In this document: piece by piece, positions 7,285 through 14,778 of the stretch
How the letters are laid out: each line of letters begins with the position of its first letter
Position numbering within the stretch: position 1 is the stretch's first letter
The notes under the pieces: model-generated
Told to the model about the DNA's origin: nothing
Seen by the model: the letters and a program-made list of their open reading frames with translations, nothing else
The model's database searches: none
Translations under genes and position numbers: made by a program
DNA from: Polynucleobacter sp. UBA2650
Lineage (GTDB): Bacteria; Pseudomonadota; Gammaproteobacteria; Burkholderiales; Burkholderiaceae
Length of the DNA stretch: 15,107 bases
Direction: 5' to 3'
NCBI GenBank assembly: GCA_002359975.1
Contig: DENG01000109.1
Coordinates: forward strand, 32,050 to 47,156

Positions 7285-8435
7285 GTTGGCTGTTTCCCAA
7301 AATCTACGAACGGTACTTTGCAAAGCAGATTTATGCCAGCTTTGGTTTTATCCTTTTTGCTCTTGTCGCTCTCTTTCTATTCTTCGATGTTCTAAGTGAG
7401 CTTGGCTCTGTCAACGCAAAATACACTCTCCCTCTAGCACTGCTTCATGTTTTATTAAAAGCCCCTAGCAGGATGGTTGAAATTATTCCAATCGCAGGTC
7501 TCATTGGCAGTATTTATGTTTTTGCCATGATGGCTAGCCAATCCGAGTTCACCATCTTTCGGGTTGCGGGTTTGGATATCAAACGCAGTCTACTTACCCT
7601 CGGAAAAATTTCGCTTCCAATCGTAGTGTTCACCCTGCTCATTAGTGAAGTTCTCGGACCCTATGCTGAATCTCTATCTGAGCGAGTCCGGATGAAGGCA
7701 TTGGGCTCCACCTTTAGTTCTCAGTTTCGATCTGGGGTTTGGGTAAAAGACCAACTGAGAGATAGTGATGGTACCGGCCCAATTCGAGCAGGCGTTCGTT
7801 ATGTCAATGTGGGCGCTATTGATCAGAATGACCAAATCCGACAAATCCGAATGTATGAATTTGATCCAAACTATCGTCTTCTATCGATACGGAGCGCAGC
7901 CTCTGGCCGCTTTGATAATCGGGGCATCTGGGAACTCAATGATGTCTCAGAAACTCGTTTCACCGAAAAGCGCAGTAGTGACCCCTTGGATGCGGTCTAC
8001 ACAGCACAAACCAAAATACTTCCGAAGCTAAGTCTGGAGTCGCAGGTGACTCCTCAAATTCTGAATGTTCTATTAATTAGCCCTGAAAAAATGTCGATTG
8101 TCAGCCTGGGGCGTTTTATTCTTCACCTACAAGATAATAAGCAAGATATGCAAAGGCATGCAATTGCCTTTTGGAAAAAAGTTATTTATCCATTTATTAT
8201 TTTTGTGATGCTGGCATTGGCTCTTCCATTTGCCTTTATGAAGGTCCGCGCAGGTAGCGTGGGTATCAAAGTCTTCGGTGGCATCATGCTGGGGATGAGC
8301 TTTCAACTTTTTAATACATTGTTTTCGAGCATTGGTTTATTGGGATCACTACCTGCGCTCCTGACTGCTATCCTTCCACCTCTTATTTACTTAGTCTTAG
8401 CAATCATCGCCCTCAAGTGGGTGGCGCGCGCATAA
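7281..8435 (+). CDS. lptG: Lipopolysaccharide export permease LptG
   Basis: A 384-residue partner of LptF in the LptB2FG transporter, with the same plan: three N-terminal membrane helices (first about 16-38), a periplasmic domain rich in short strands, and three C-terminal helices ending in VLAIIALKWVARA. The N-terminus MSWLFPKIYERYFAKQIY carries the amphipathic leader typical of LptG. An in-frame ATG exists 13 codons upstream (7242) but would run deep into lptF. The start at 7281 gives the common ATGA overlap with the lptF stop and is preferred. The gene is 13 bases upstream of the cysB-like gene. Confidence 0.95.
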   Translation: MSWLFPKIYERYFAKQIYASFGFILFALVALFLFFDVLSELGSVNAKYTLPLALLHVLLKAPSRMVEIIPIAGLIGSIYVFAMMASQSEFTIFRVAGLDIKRSLLTLGKISLPIVVFTLLISEVLGPYAESLSERVRMKALGSTFSSQFRSGVWVKDQLRDSDGTGPIRAGVRYVNVGAIDQNDQIRQIRMYEFDPNYRLLSIRSAASGRFDNRGIWELNDVSETRFTEKRSSDPLDAVYTAQTKILPKLSLESQVTPQILNVLLISPEKMSIVSLGRFILHLQDNKQDMQRHAIAFWKKVIYPFIIFVMLALALPFAFMKVRAGSVGIKVFGGIMLGMSFQLFNTLFSSIGLLGSLPALLTAILPPLIYLVLAIIALKWVARA

Positions 8436-8448
8436 CCTGTCCTGATTT

Positions 8449-9390
8449 ATGAACCTTCATCAACTCCGCTTTGTTCGCGAGGTCGTGCGTCAGAACTTTA
8501 ACCTGACCTCAGCAGCGAAGGCGCTCTTTACCTCTCAACCCGGTGTATCCAAGGCGATCATCGAGTTAGAGGATGAACTAGGGGTTGAGATCTTTCGACG
8601 TCATGGTAAACGTATACGTGCTCTTACAGAACCCGGTAAGCGCATCTTGCTTTCGATTGAACGCATCTTAGAAGAAACTGAAACACTTAAGCGAGTCGGT
8701 AAAGATTTTGCAAATCAAGATCAAGGTAGCTTTGTGATTGCTACCACCCATACGCAGGCCCGCTACGCTCTACCCAAAGTCTTAAGTGAGTTCACGAAAC
8801 GCTTTCCAAAGGTCCGCGTGAGCATTCAGCAAGGCAATCCTAGTCAAATAGCCCAAATGTTGCTTGAGGATCGCGCCGATCTAGCAATTGCTACCGAGGG
8901 TCTTGCTAATACCTCTGGCGTGCTTGCACTACCGAGTTATCAGTGGCAGCACGCAGTAGTCGTGCCTTCTGGTCACCCACTCCTCAATCATGAATCCATT
9001 ACCCTAGAGATCTTGGCAAAGTACCCCATCATTACCTATGCCAAGGCATTTTCAGGACGCAGCAAAATTGATGCAGCTTTTGGGCAACGCAACCTCACTC
9101 CCGACATCATCTTAGAAGCAATTGATGCCGATGTGATCAAGACTTATGTTGAAAATGGTATGGGGGTTGGTATTGTGGCTGGGGTGGCACTAGATCCTGA
9201 ACGAGATCGTCTACTGAAATCAATTCCGGTGGGGCATATTTTTGGGACCAATGTCACTCACATCGGTATTAAACAAGGCGCTTACCTGCGCTCTTTTATC
9301 TTCACCTTCATTGAACTCTTCTCGCCAACCTTGACTCGCAAAATTGTGGAGCAGGCAATGGCAAGCGAATCCAGCGACTATCAAATTTGA
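8449..9390 (+). CDS. cysB: CysB-like LysR-family transcriptional regulator
   Basis: A 313-residue LysR-type regulator closely resembling CysB/Cbl, which control sulfate and organosulfur assimilation. The winged helix-turn-helix occupies about residues 1-60, with SAAKALFTSQPGVSKAI as the recognition region. The effector domain carries the CysB hallmark TTHTQARYALP (99-109). Numbering aligns with enterobacterial CysB without gaps over this stretch: T100, T102, Q103, T149 and W166 are present. Position 202, threonine in enterobacterial CysB, is serine here, in YAKAFSGRS. DADVIKTYVENGMGVGIVA is also typical. The gene follows lptG by 13 bases with little sign of its own ribosome binding site, so it is probably cotranscribed with lptFG. 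No sulfur genes are in the window, and a paralogue such as Cbl or SsuR cannot be ruled out. Confidence 0.88.
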   Translation: MNLHQLRFVREVVRQNFNLTSAAKALFTSQPGVSKAIIELEDELGVEIFRRHGKRIRALTEPGKRILLSIERILEETETLKRVGKDFANQDQGSFVIATTHTQARYALPKVLSEFTKRFPKVRVSIQQGNPSQIAQMLLEDRADLAIATEGLANTSGVLALPSYQWQHAVVVPSGHPLLNHESITLEILAKYPIITYAKAFSGRSKIDAAFGQRNLTPDIILEAIDADVIKTYVENGMGVGIVAGVALDPERDRLLKSIPVGHIFGTNVTHIGIKQGAYLRSFIFTFIELFSPTLTRKIVEQAMASESSDYQI

Positions 9391-9391
9391 T

Positions 9392-9476
9392 TGGTGCCTC
9401 GGGTCGGACTCGAACCGACACGCCTTGCGGCACCGGATTTTGAGTCCGGCACGTCTACCAATTCCATCACCGAGGC
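9392..9476 (-). tRNA. tRNA-Leu (anticodon CAA)
   Basis: On the minus strand a complete class II cloverleaf can be folded: acceptor GCCTCGG/CCGAGGC, anticodon stem CCGGA/TCCGG around loop CTCAAAA (anticodon CAA at 9440-9442), a long variable arm with stem GCC/GGC, and T arm GTCGG-TTCGAGT-CCGAC. The 3' CCA is encoded. It reads UUG leucine codons. The 3' end is one base from the cysB stop codon on the opposite strand, so its transcript must end inside antisense cysB sequence. Confidence 0.96.
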
Positions 9477-9512
9477 AATTAAACGTTCCTGCAAATGAAT
9501 GGCAAGAACAAC

Positions 9513-9545
9513 AGAGGGATTGATTTTAACCAATCTCATCCCTCT
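9513..9545. terminator. Inverted repeat between tRNA-Leu and the oxidoreductase gene
   Basis: AGAGGGAT (9513-9520) and ATCCCTCT (9538-9545) form an eight-base-pair stem with a 17-base loop, within which TG/CA can add pairs. On the plus strand it is followed by only two more T residues. On the minus strand, after the oxidoreductase gene, it is followed by GTTGTTCTTG. It is a plausible but weak terminator in either direction, sited to end the oxidoreductase transcript before the tRNA or read-through from cysB. Confidence 0.4.
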
Positions 9546-9582
9546 TTACCCAAAAACACTTCTGAGCAAGCTCTACAGCCTT

Positions 9583-10569
9583 TTAAGGAATAAGGATGGT
9601 TGTCCCTGTAGTCTTTCGCCCTTCAAGATCACGATGCGCTTGAACTGCATCCGCTAGAGCATACTTTTGCTTAATCTCAATCTTGATTTGTCCTTTCATA
9701 ACGCGATCAAACAGATCCACTGACATCGGCTCTAATAAACTTCTGTTGAGCGCATAGGTCATAAGTGTTGGCCGAGTTACCTTTAAGGATCCCTTGCTCG
9801 ACAAAAGACTGAGATCAAGAGGCGGGATAGAACCCGAGGCATTACCAAACGTAACAGCCATACCCCGTGGCGAAACACAATCCAAGGTCTTCATAAAGGT
9901 ATCTTTACCCACCGCATCATATGCAACGGGCACTCCCTTGCCATTGGTAATCTCTTTAACACGTTTTACAAAATCTTCCTCGCGGTACAGAATGACATGG
10001 TCACAACCAAATGATTTGGCAAGCGCTGCCTTCTCTTCGCTACCCACGGTGCCAATCACGTTAGCACCAATCGCTTTGAGCCATTGCAGGGCAATCAAAC
10101 CAACTCCACCGGCAATCGCATGGAATAAAACTGTGTCGCCCTTTTGAACCTTATAGGTATCGTTAAGGAGATATTGAACGGTAAGGCCTTGTAACATCAT
10201 GCCGGCACCGGTCTCAAATGAAATCGCCTCAGGAAGTTTGACAACAATGTCAGCGGGCATGATGCGCGCCTGCGCGTAGGCACCGGTTGGTCTTCCAGCG
10301 TACGCCACACGATCGCCCGCCTTTACATGCTGTACGCCATCGCCGACTTTCTCAACGATTCCGGAGGCCTCCATCCCAATCCCGCCAGGCAATGGCTGTG
10401 GATAGTAACCAGAGCGGAAGTAGATATCGATGTAGTTCAAGCCACAGGCTTTTTGCTGAACCAAGACCTCACCAGGGCCGGGATCACCTAAGGTGACATC
10501 CACGTACTTCATGACCTCGGGGGGTCCAACCTCATCAATTCGGATTGCTTTAGTGGTGATTGCAGACAT
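9583..10569 (-). CDS. Zeta-crystallin-type NADPH:quinone oxidoreductase
   Basis: A 328-residue zinc-free medium-chain dehydrogenase/reductase of the quinone oxidoreductase (Qor) group, expected to reduce quinones with NADPH in the cytoplasm. Family marks are GMEASGIV (65-72), the GDRVAY turn (85-90) and the nucleotide-binding motif AIAGGVGLIALQ (151-162). Structural-zinc cysteines of alcohol dehydrogenases are absent. A longer frame starting with TTG at 10584 exists, but GGGAG eight bases before the ATG at 10569 supports the shorter form. The gene is divergent from yebC across 139 bases, in which I see no clear promoter for it. The exact substrate cannot be read from the sequence. Confidence 0.92.
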   Translation of the reverse strand: MSAITTKAIRIDEVGPPEVMKYVDVTLGDPGPGEVLVQQKACGLNYIDIYFRSGYYPQPLPGGIGMEASGIVEKVGDGVQHVKAGDRVAYAGRPTGAYAQARIMPADIVVKLPEAISFETGAGMMLQGLTVQYLLNDTYKVQKGDTVLFHAIAGGVGLIALQWLKAIGANVIGTVGSEEKAALAKSFGCDHVILYREEDFVKRVKEITNGKGVPVAYDAVGKDTFMKTLDCVSPRGMAVTFGNASGSIPPLDLSLLSSKGSLKVTRPTLMTYALNRSLLEPMSVDLFDRVMKGQIKIEIKQKYALADAVQAHRDLEGRKTTGTTILIP

Positions 10570-10577
10570 GCTATTTG

Positions 10578-10582
10578 CTCCC
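10578..10582 (-). promoter_or_regulatory. Ribosome binding site deciding the oxidoreductase start
   Basis: GGGAG on the minus strand, eight bases before the ATG at 10569. It overlaps the codons of the alternative TTG start at 10584, which makes that longer start unlikely. Confidence 0.7.
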
Positions 10583-10708
10583 AATTGTTATTGTTTTAAA
10601 TCAAATGCTGTAGACGATTTAACTGGTATTTCCAAGTCAGACCGCTATTTTGCCTAAAATTAGGATTCTAAGTAGAAATTAACTCAATATCAGATAAGGA
10701 TTGCCACC

Positions 10709-11428
10709 ATGGCGGGTCATTCAAAATGGGCCAATATACAGCACCGCAAAGGTCGTCAGGATGAAAAACGTGGCAAGGTATGGACCAAGCTCATTAAGGA
10801 GATTACCGTGGCTGCCCGTCTCGGAGGCGGAGATCTAAATGCAAACCCACGTTTGCGCCTTGCGGTTGATAAGGCCAAGGACGCCAACATGCCTAATGAC
10901 AATGTGCAAAGGGCAATCTCTCGCGGTACTGGAACCTTAGACGGGGTTAATTATGAAGAGATCCGTTATGAAGGTTATGGCATCAATGGAGCAGCGGTGA
11001 TCGTGGACTGTATGACCGATAACCGAACCCGTACGGTTGCCGAAGTACGGCATGCATTTTCTAAACACGGTGGCAATATGGGGGCTGAAGGATCGGTAGC
11101 TTTTTTATTTAAGCACTGTGGCCAACTCCTATTTGCTCCGGGTACCAATGAAGAACTGTTATTAGAGCTGGCACTCGATGCTGGAGCAGACGATGTTATT
11201 ACGCATGCCGATGGCTCTTTGGAAGTGACAACTGCACCCTTTGAATTTACTAAGATTCGCGAAATACTCGAAAGCGCTGGGCTAAAGCCCGAACTTGCTG
11301 AGGTCTCAATGCGTCCCGAGACGGATGTTGATCTTGATACCGATCAAAGTGAGGCGATGCAAAAACTCTTAGATGCTCTTGAAAACCTCGATGATGTGCA
11401 ATCGGTTTATACAAATGCTAATACTTAA
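10709..11428 (+). CDS. yebC: YebC/PmpR-family protein (TACO1-like)
   Basis: A 239-residue member of the YebC/TACO1 family, recognised at once from the N-terminus [18 protein letters not shown] and from [26 protein letters not shown] and [18 protein letters not shown]. Members have been described as transcriptional regulators and, more recently, as factors easing translation of difficult peptide stretches; sequence does not decide which applies. Length is standard. AAGGA lies eight bases before the ATG, a good ribosome binding site. A TAAAAT box at 10655-10660 inside the short palindrome CCTAAAATTAGG could be a -10 element, but there is no fitting -35. It is the first gene of the plus-strand cluster and is followed by purD after 22 bases. 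Confidence 0.97.
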   Translation: MAGHSKWANIQHRKGRQDEKRGKVWTKLIKEITVAARLGGGDLNANPRLRLAVDKAKDANMPNDNVQRAISRGTGTLDGVNYEEIRYEGYGINGAAVIVDCMTDNRTRTVAEVRHAFSKHGGNMGAEGSVAFLFKHCGQLLFAPGTNEELLLELALDAGADDVITHADGSLEVTTAPFEFTKIREILESAGLKPELAEVSMRPETDVDLDTDQSEAMQKLLDALENLDDVQSVYTNANT

Positions 11429-11450
11429 TATTTAAATAGAAGATCAACTT

Positions 11451-12722
11451 ATGAAAATCTTGTTAATCGGTTCTGGCGGTCGAGAGCACGCACTTGCCTG
11501 GAAAATGGCTCGCTCCCCCCGTGTTCAAAAAGTATTTGTCGCGCCTGGCAATGGCGGTACTGCAAACCAAAAACAGGAAGGGATTGAGAACCTCCCCATC
11601 ACCGATATACAGGATCTGGCAGATTTTGCAAAACGGGAACAAATTGCGTTGACTGTTGTAGGCCCGGAGGCTCCCCTTGCCGCTGGAATTGTGGATGTAT
11701 TTCGTAATCACGGCCTCCGTATTTTTGGACCCACGCAATTAGCGGCCCAATTGGAGTCCTCCAAAGATTTCTCAAAAGCTTTCATGAAACGGCATGGTAT
11801 TCCAACGGCAGACTATCAAACCTTTTCCAATGCAAACGAAGCTCACGCCTACATTGAGCAAAAAGGCGCTCCCATTGTGATTAAGGCGGATGGCTTGGCT
11901 GCCGGTAAAGGGGTCGTGGTAGCCATGAGCTTGCCAGAGGCGCATACAGCTGTCGACATGATGCTCTCAGATAATAAATTAGGTAATGCTGGTGCGCGCG
12001 TTGTAATTGAAGAGTTCTTACTTGGTGAGGAAGCCAGCTTTATTGTTCTTGTCGATGGTAAAAATGTGGTGCCACTTGCCACTAGTCAAGATCACAAACG
12101 TTTGCGTGATAGTGACGAAGGTCCTAATACGGGTGGCATGGGGGCATACTCGCCCGCGCCCGTGGTGACCCCTGAGATACATGCACGCGCTATGCGCGAG
12201 GTAATCTTGCCGACTGTGCTTGGCATGAAAGCCGATGGCATTCCCTATACCGGATTTTTATATGCTGGTCTGATGATTAACCCAGATGGCCAGATTAAGA
12301 CCTTGGAGTTCAACTGTCGCATGGGAGATCCAGAAACCCAACCCATCATGGCACGTCTCGAGAGTGACTTGGTAGATACTCTTGATAAAGCGATTGACGG
12401 AAAGCTCGATGAGGTTGAACTGAAATGGGATCGTCGGATAGCACTAGGGGTTGTGATGGCGGCCCACCAGTATCCAGATACGCCGAGAACTGGTGATGTC
12501 ATTCAGGGTATTCCCAATCCCACAGATGACCAAATTGTTTTTCATGCGGGTACCAAATTACAGGATGGCAATCTAATCACCTCCGGAGGTCGAGTACTTT
12601 GCGTCGTAGGCCTGGCCGATACCGTTAAGGCAGCCCAACAAAAAGCGTATTCTGCGATCAAACAAATTCATTTTGACGGCATGCAATACCGTAACGATAT
12701 TGGCTTTCGAGCCATTAAGTAA
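11451..12722 (+). CDS. purD: Phosphoribosylamine-glycine ligase (GAR synthetase)
   Basis: A 423-residue ATP-grasp enzyme of de novo purine synthesis that joins glycine to 5-phosphoribosylamine using ATP. The N-terminal substrate domain begins MKILLIGSGGREHALAW. The ATP-grasp part shows VIKADGLAAGKGVVV (143-157), DHKRLRDSDEGPNTGGMGAY (about 214-233) and the GARS signature RMGDPETQ at 290-297, with methionine where many members have phenylalanine or leucine. Length matches the family (E. coli 429). The ribosome binding site is weak (AGAAGA about eight bases before ATG), fitting an internal operon gene. hemF follows after nine bases. No purine-responsive leader or riboswitch is visible in the 22-base gap upstream. 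Confidence 0.97.
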   Translation: MKILLIGSGGREHALAWKMARSPRVQKVFVAPGNGGTANQKQEGIENLPITDIQDLADFAKREQIALTVVGPEAPLAAGIVDVFRNHGLRIFGPTQLAAQLESSKDFSKAFMKRHGIPTADYQTFSNANEAHAYIEQKGAPIVIKADGLAAGKGVVVAMSLPEAHTAVDMMLSDNKLGNAGARVVIEEFLLGEEASFIVLVDGKNVVPLATSQDHKRLRDSDEGPNTGGMGAYSPAPVVTPEIHARAMREVILPTVLGMKADGIPYTGFLYAGLMINPDGQIKTLEFNCRMGDPETQPIMARLESDLVDTLDKAIDGKLDEVELKWDRRIALGVVMAAHQYPDTPRTGDVIQGIPNPTDDQIVFHAGTKLQDGNLITSGGRVLCVVGLADTVKAAQQKAYSAIKQIHFDGMQYRNDIGFRAIK

Positions 12723-12731
12723 GGATTAGAT

Positions 12732-13661
12732 ATGGCAACGAGTGTTGATACGCAAGCAGTAAAAGACTATTTACTAGGTCTACAAGATCGCATTACGACA
12801 GCAATTACTGCGTTGGATGGAAAATCATTTGTAAAAGATTCTTGGGAAAAGCCAAAGGACAGTAAATTACAAGGGTTCGGTCACACCTGTATTTTAGAGA
12901 ATGGTAATGTTCTTGAAAAAGGCGGTGTTGGGTTCTCTCACGTCAGCGGTAATCAATTACCTCCTACTGCCACCCAAAATCGTCCTGAGATTGCAGGTCG
13001 AACCTTTGAGGCAATGGGCGTCTCTTTAGTGTTTCATCCGCGCAACCCAAAGGCACCAACCACCCATATGAATGTTCGTTGCTTTATTGCCCAAGCTCCG
13101 AATCAAGAACCAGTTTGGTGGTTTGGTGGCGGTTTTGATCTGACTCCCTACTATGGCGTGGACGAAGACTGTAAACATTTTCATCAAACAGCCAAAGATG
13201 CTCTCGACCCATTTGGCGCTGGTCTGTACCCTCGTTTTAAGAAATGGTGCGATGAGTACTTCTATCTCAAACACCGCGATGAACCCCGCGGTATTGGCGG
13301 AATATTCTTTGATGACTTTAACGAACTAGGGTTCGAGAAAAGTTTTGCGATGATGCGATCGGTTGGCGACTCTTTGATCAAGGCCTACTTACCGATTCTA
13401 GAGCGTCGCTATCAAGAGCCCTATACCCAAGCGGAGCGTGATTTTCAGGAATATCGTCGCGGTCGTTATGTGGAATACAACCTAATCTTTGACCGTGGCA
13501 CCATTTTTGGTTTGCAGTCAGGAGGTCGTTCTGAATCGATTTTGATGTCAATGCCGCCCGTAGTCACCTGGAAATATAACTGGCAACCTCATGCTGGGAC
13601 ACCTGAGGCACGCTTGTATGAGCGCTACCTCAAGCCCCGCGATTGGCTCTCCGAGCCTTAA
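12732..13661 (+). CDS. hemF: Oxygen-dependent coproporphyrinogen III oxidase
   Basis: A 309-residue enzyme of haem synthesis that uses O2 to convert coproporphyrinogen III to protoporphyrinogen IX. The family signature is intact at about 171-194 ([20 protein letters not shown]). H102, H112, H151 and H181 correspond, with a constant offset of six, to the four histidines at positions 96, 106, 145 and 175 of E. coli HemF that are important for activity. [13 protein letters not shown] and [18 protein letters not shown] are also diagnostic. AAGGA, formed over the purD stop codon, lies six bases before the ATG, so expression is linked to purD. Its presence indicates aerobic haem synthesis; HemN is not in the window. 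Confidence 0.98.
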   Translation: MATSVDTQAVKDYLLGLQDRITTAITALDGKSFVKDSWEKPKDSKLQGFGHTCILENGNVLEKGGVGFSHVSGNQLPPTATQNRPEIAGRTFEAMGVSLVFHPRNPKAPTTHMNVRCFIAQAPNQEPVWWFGGGFDLTPYYGVDEDCKHFHQTAKDALDPFGAGLYPRFKKWCDEYFYLKHRDEPRGIGGIFFDDFNELGFEKSFAMMRSVGDSLIKAYLPILERRYQEPYTQAERDFQEYRRGRYVEYNLIFDRGTIFGLQSGGRSESILMSMPPVVTWKYNWQPHAGTPEARLYERYLKPRDWLSEP

Positions 13662-13673
13662 GATGAGAACCTC

Positions 13674-14372
13674 TTGAACAAAGTCATTGGCATACTAGGT
13701 GGAACCTTTGATCCACCACATTGGGGTCATATCCGCTTAGCAGAGCATTTTTCTGGAACCCTTCAATTGGATGAGCTCTTCTGGCTTCCCAGTGGCGAGC
13801 CTTGGCAAAAGGGGGCTCATATTACCCCTGCAAAAGACCGGCTTGACATGACAATTGCGGCAGCGGATGTGCTTAAGGAAGAGTTGCAAGCAAAGAATAT
13901 CGACACTAAGGTGATGGTAGATTCGATGGAAATTGATCGCGGTGGCCCGAGCTATACGATTGATAGCGCCAAAGAGCTACGCCAAAAATTTGGTCCTGAT
14001 GTCTCCCTAATTTGGTTAATGGGTGCAGATAGTTTCCTGCAACTCTATACCTGGAACGATTGGCGAGACCTTAGTCGATACATTCATTTGGCGGTTGCTA
14101 GCCGGCCACCCTACTCGATTCAGAAACAACTAATAGATCATCCACCACTTCAAGCCTACTATTTAGACCATCAAACTAAGTTAGCCCATGATCTTTGTTC
14201 TAAAGCCTATGGGTTGATTTATTTAGATGAACAACTGTCGATTGATCTCGCCTCAAGCAGCCTGCGTCCTTTACTTTCCTCTAACAATACCGCTAATCGT
14301 ATTCAAGAATGGCTCCCTAAATCTATACATGCTCTCATCCTCAAAAAGGGTCTTTACCAGTCAAGAAGGTAA
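13674..14372 (+). CDS. nadD: Nicotinate-nucleotide adenylyltransferase (TTG start)
   Basis: A 232-residue nucleotidyltransferase that adenylates nicotinate mononucleotide to deamido-NAD, the penultimate step of NAD synthesis. The nucleotide-binding motif GGTFDPPHWGH sits at residues 9-19. SYTIDSAKEL, LIWLMGADSF and the C-terminal SSSLRPLL (cf. the SxxR motif) follow the family. The start must be TTG at 13674: the hemF stop is in frame 15 bases upstream, no ATG or GTG lies between, and the essential GGTFDP motif begins only eight codons later. A weak GAG lies six bases before it. An out-of-frame four-codon ATG reading frame (13663-13677) ends across the TTG. The gene is 12 bases after hemF and 13 before rsfS. 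Confidence 0.94.
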   Translation: MNKVIGILGGTFDPPHWGHIRLAEHFSGTLQLDELFWLPSGEPWQKGAHITPAKDRLDMTIAAADVLKEELQAKNIDTKVMVDSMEIDRGGPSYTIDSAKELRQKFGPDVSLIWLMGADSFLQLYTWNDWRDLSRYIHLAVASRPPYSIQKQLIDHPPLQAYYLDHQTKLAHDLCSKAYGLIYLDEQLSIDLASSSLRPLLSSNNTANRIQEWLPKSIHALILKKGLYQSRR

Positions 14373-14385
14373 GATAGCGGTAAAT

Positions 14386-14775
14386 ATGGATATTCGTAAA
14401 TTACAACGCACCATCATTGATGCTCTTGAGGACGTCAAAGCACAAGACATCCGTGTGTATGACACCAGCAAACTCAGCGAGCTATTTGATCGGGTTGTGA
14501 TTGCAACTGGAAGTAGCAATCGTCAAACACGCTCGCTCGCTTTCTCAGTCAAGGAAAGTGTTAAAGACAAAGGGGGTGAGGTTATCTCTATCGAAGGTCT
14601 AGAAACCGGTGAATGGGTCCTCGTTGATTGCGGCGATATCGTAGTGCATATTTTGCAACCGATGCTACGCTCCTACTATCAACTCGAAGGTATCTGGGGT
14701 GATAAACCCGTGCGCGTGAAGTTAAGTGGTCCCAAAAAACTCGTCAAAGCAAGCGAAGAGCCTGAAGACGACTAG
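14386..14775 (+). CDS. rsfS: Ribosomal silencing factor RsfS
   Basis: A 129-residue RsfS/Iojap family protein. It binds ribosomal protein uL14 and blocks subunit joining when nutrients are short. Family blocks read clearly: VYDTSKLSELFDRVVIATGSS (about 24-44), the RQTRSLA segment, EGLETGEWVLVDCGDIVVH (70-88) and FxxxxRxYYxLEGIWGD-type sequence at the end (LRSYYQLEGIWGD, 94-106). The acidic, poorly conserved tail SEEPEDD is normal for the group. The reading frame is open for another 53 codons upstream inside nadD, but the conserved N-terminus MDIRKLQRTI begins at 14386. The pairing with nadD and rlmH is conserved in many bacteria. Confidence 0.96.
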   Translation: MDIRKLQRTIIDALEDVKAQDIRVYDTSKLSELFDRVVIATGSSNRQTRSLAFSVKESVKDKGGEVISIEGLETGEWVLVDCGDIVVHILQPMLRSYYQLEGIWGDKPVRVKLSGPKKLVKASEEPEDD

Positions 14776-14778
14776 CAC

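Noticed and set aside
9478..9505. TTGCCA then TTTAAT (minus strand, 16-base spacing) as the tRNA-Leu promoter.
   Set aside because: The -10 box would end one base before the mature tRNA 5' end, so transcription would start within the tRNA.
10570..10584. Longer oxidoreductase starting at TTG (10584).
   Set aside because: Its codons coincide with the GGGAG ribosome binding site for the ATG at 10569.
10653..10664. Short palindrome CCTAAAATTAGG upstream of yebC as an operator.
   Set aside because: Five-base half sites with a two-base centre in AT-rich DNA are expected by chance, and no repeat copy was seen nearby.
14227..14385. Open-frame extension of rsfS 53 codons upstream, with an ATG at 14227.
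   Set aside because: It lies wholly inside nadD in another frame, does not resemble RsfS, and the conserved N-terminus begins at 14386.
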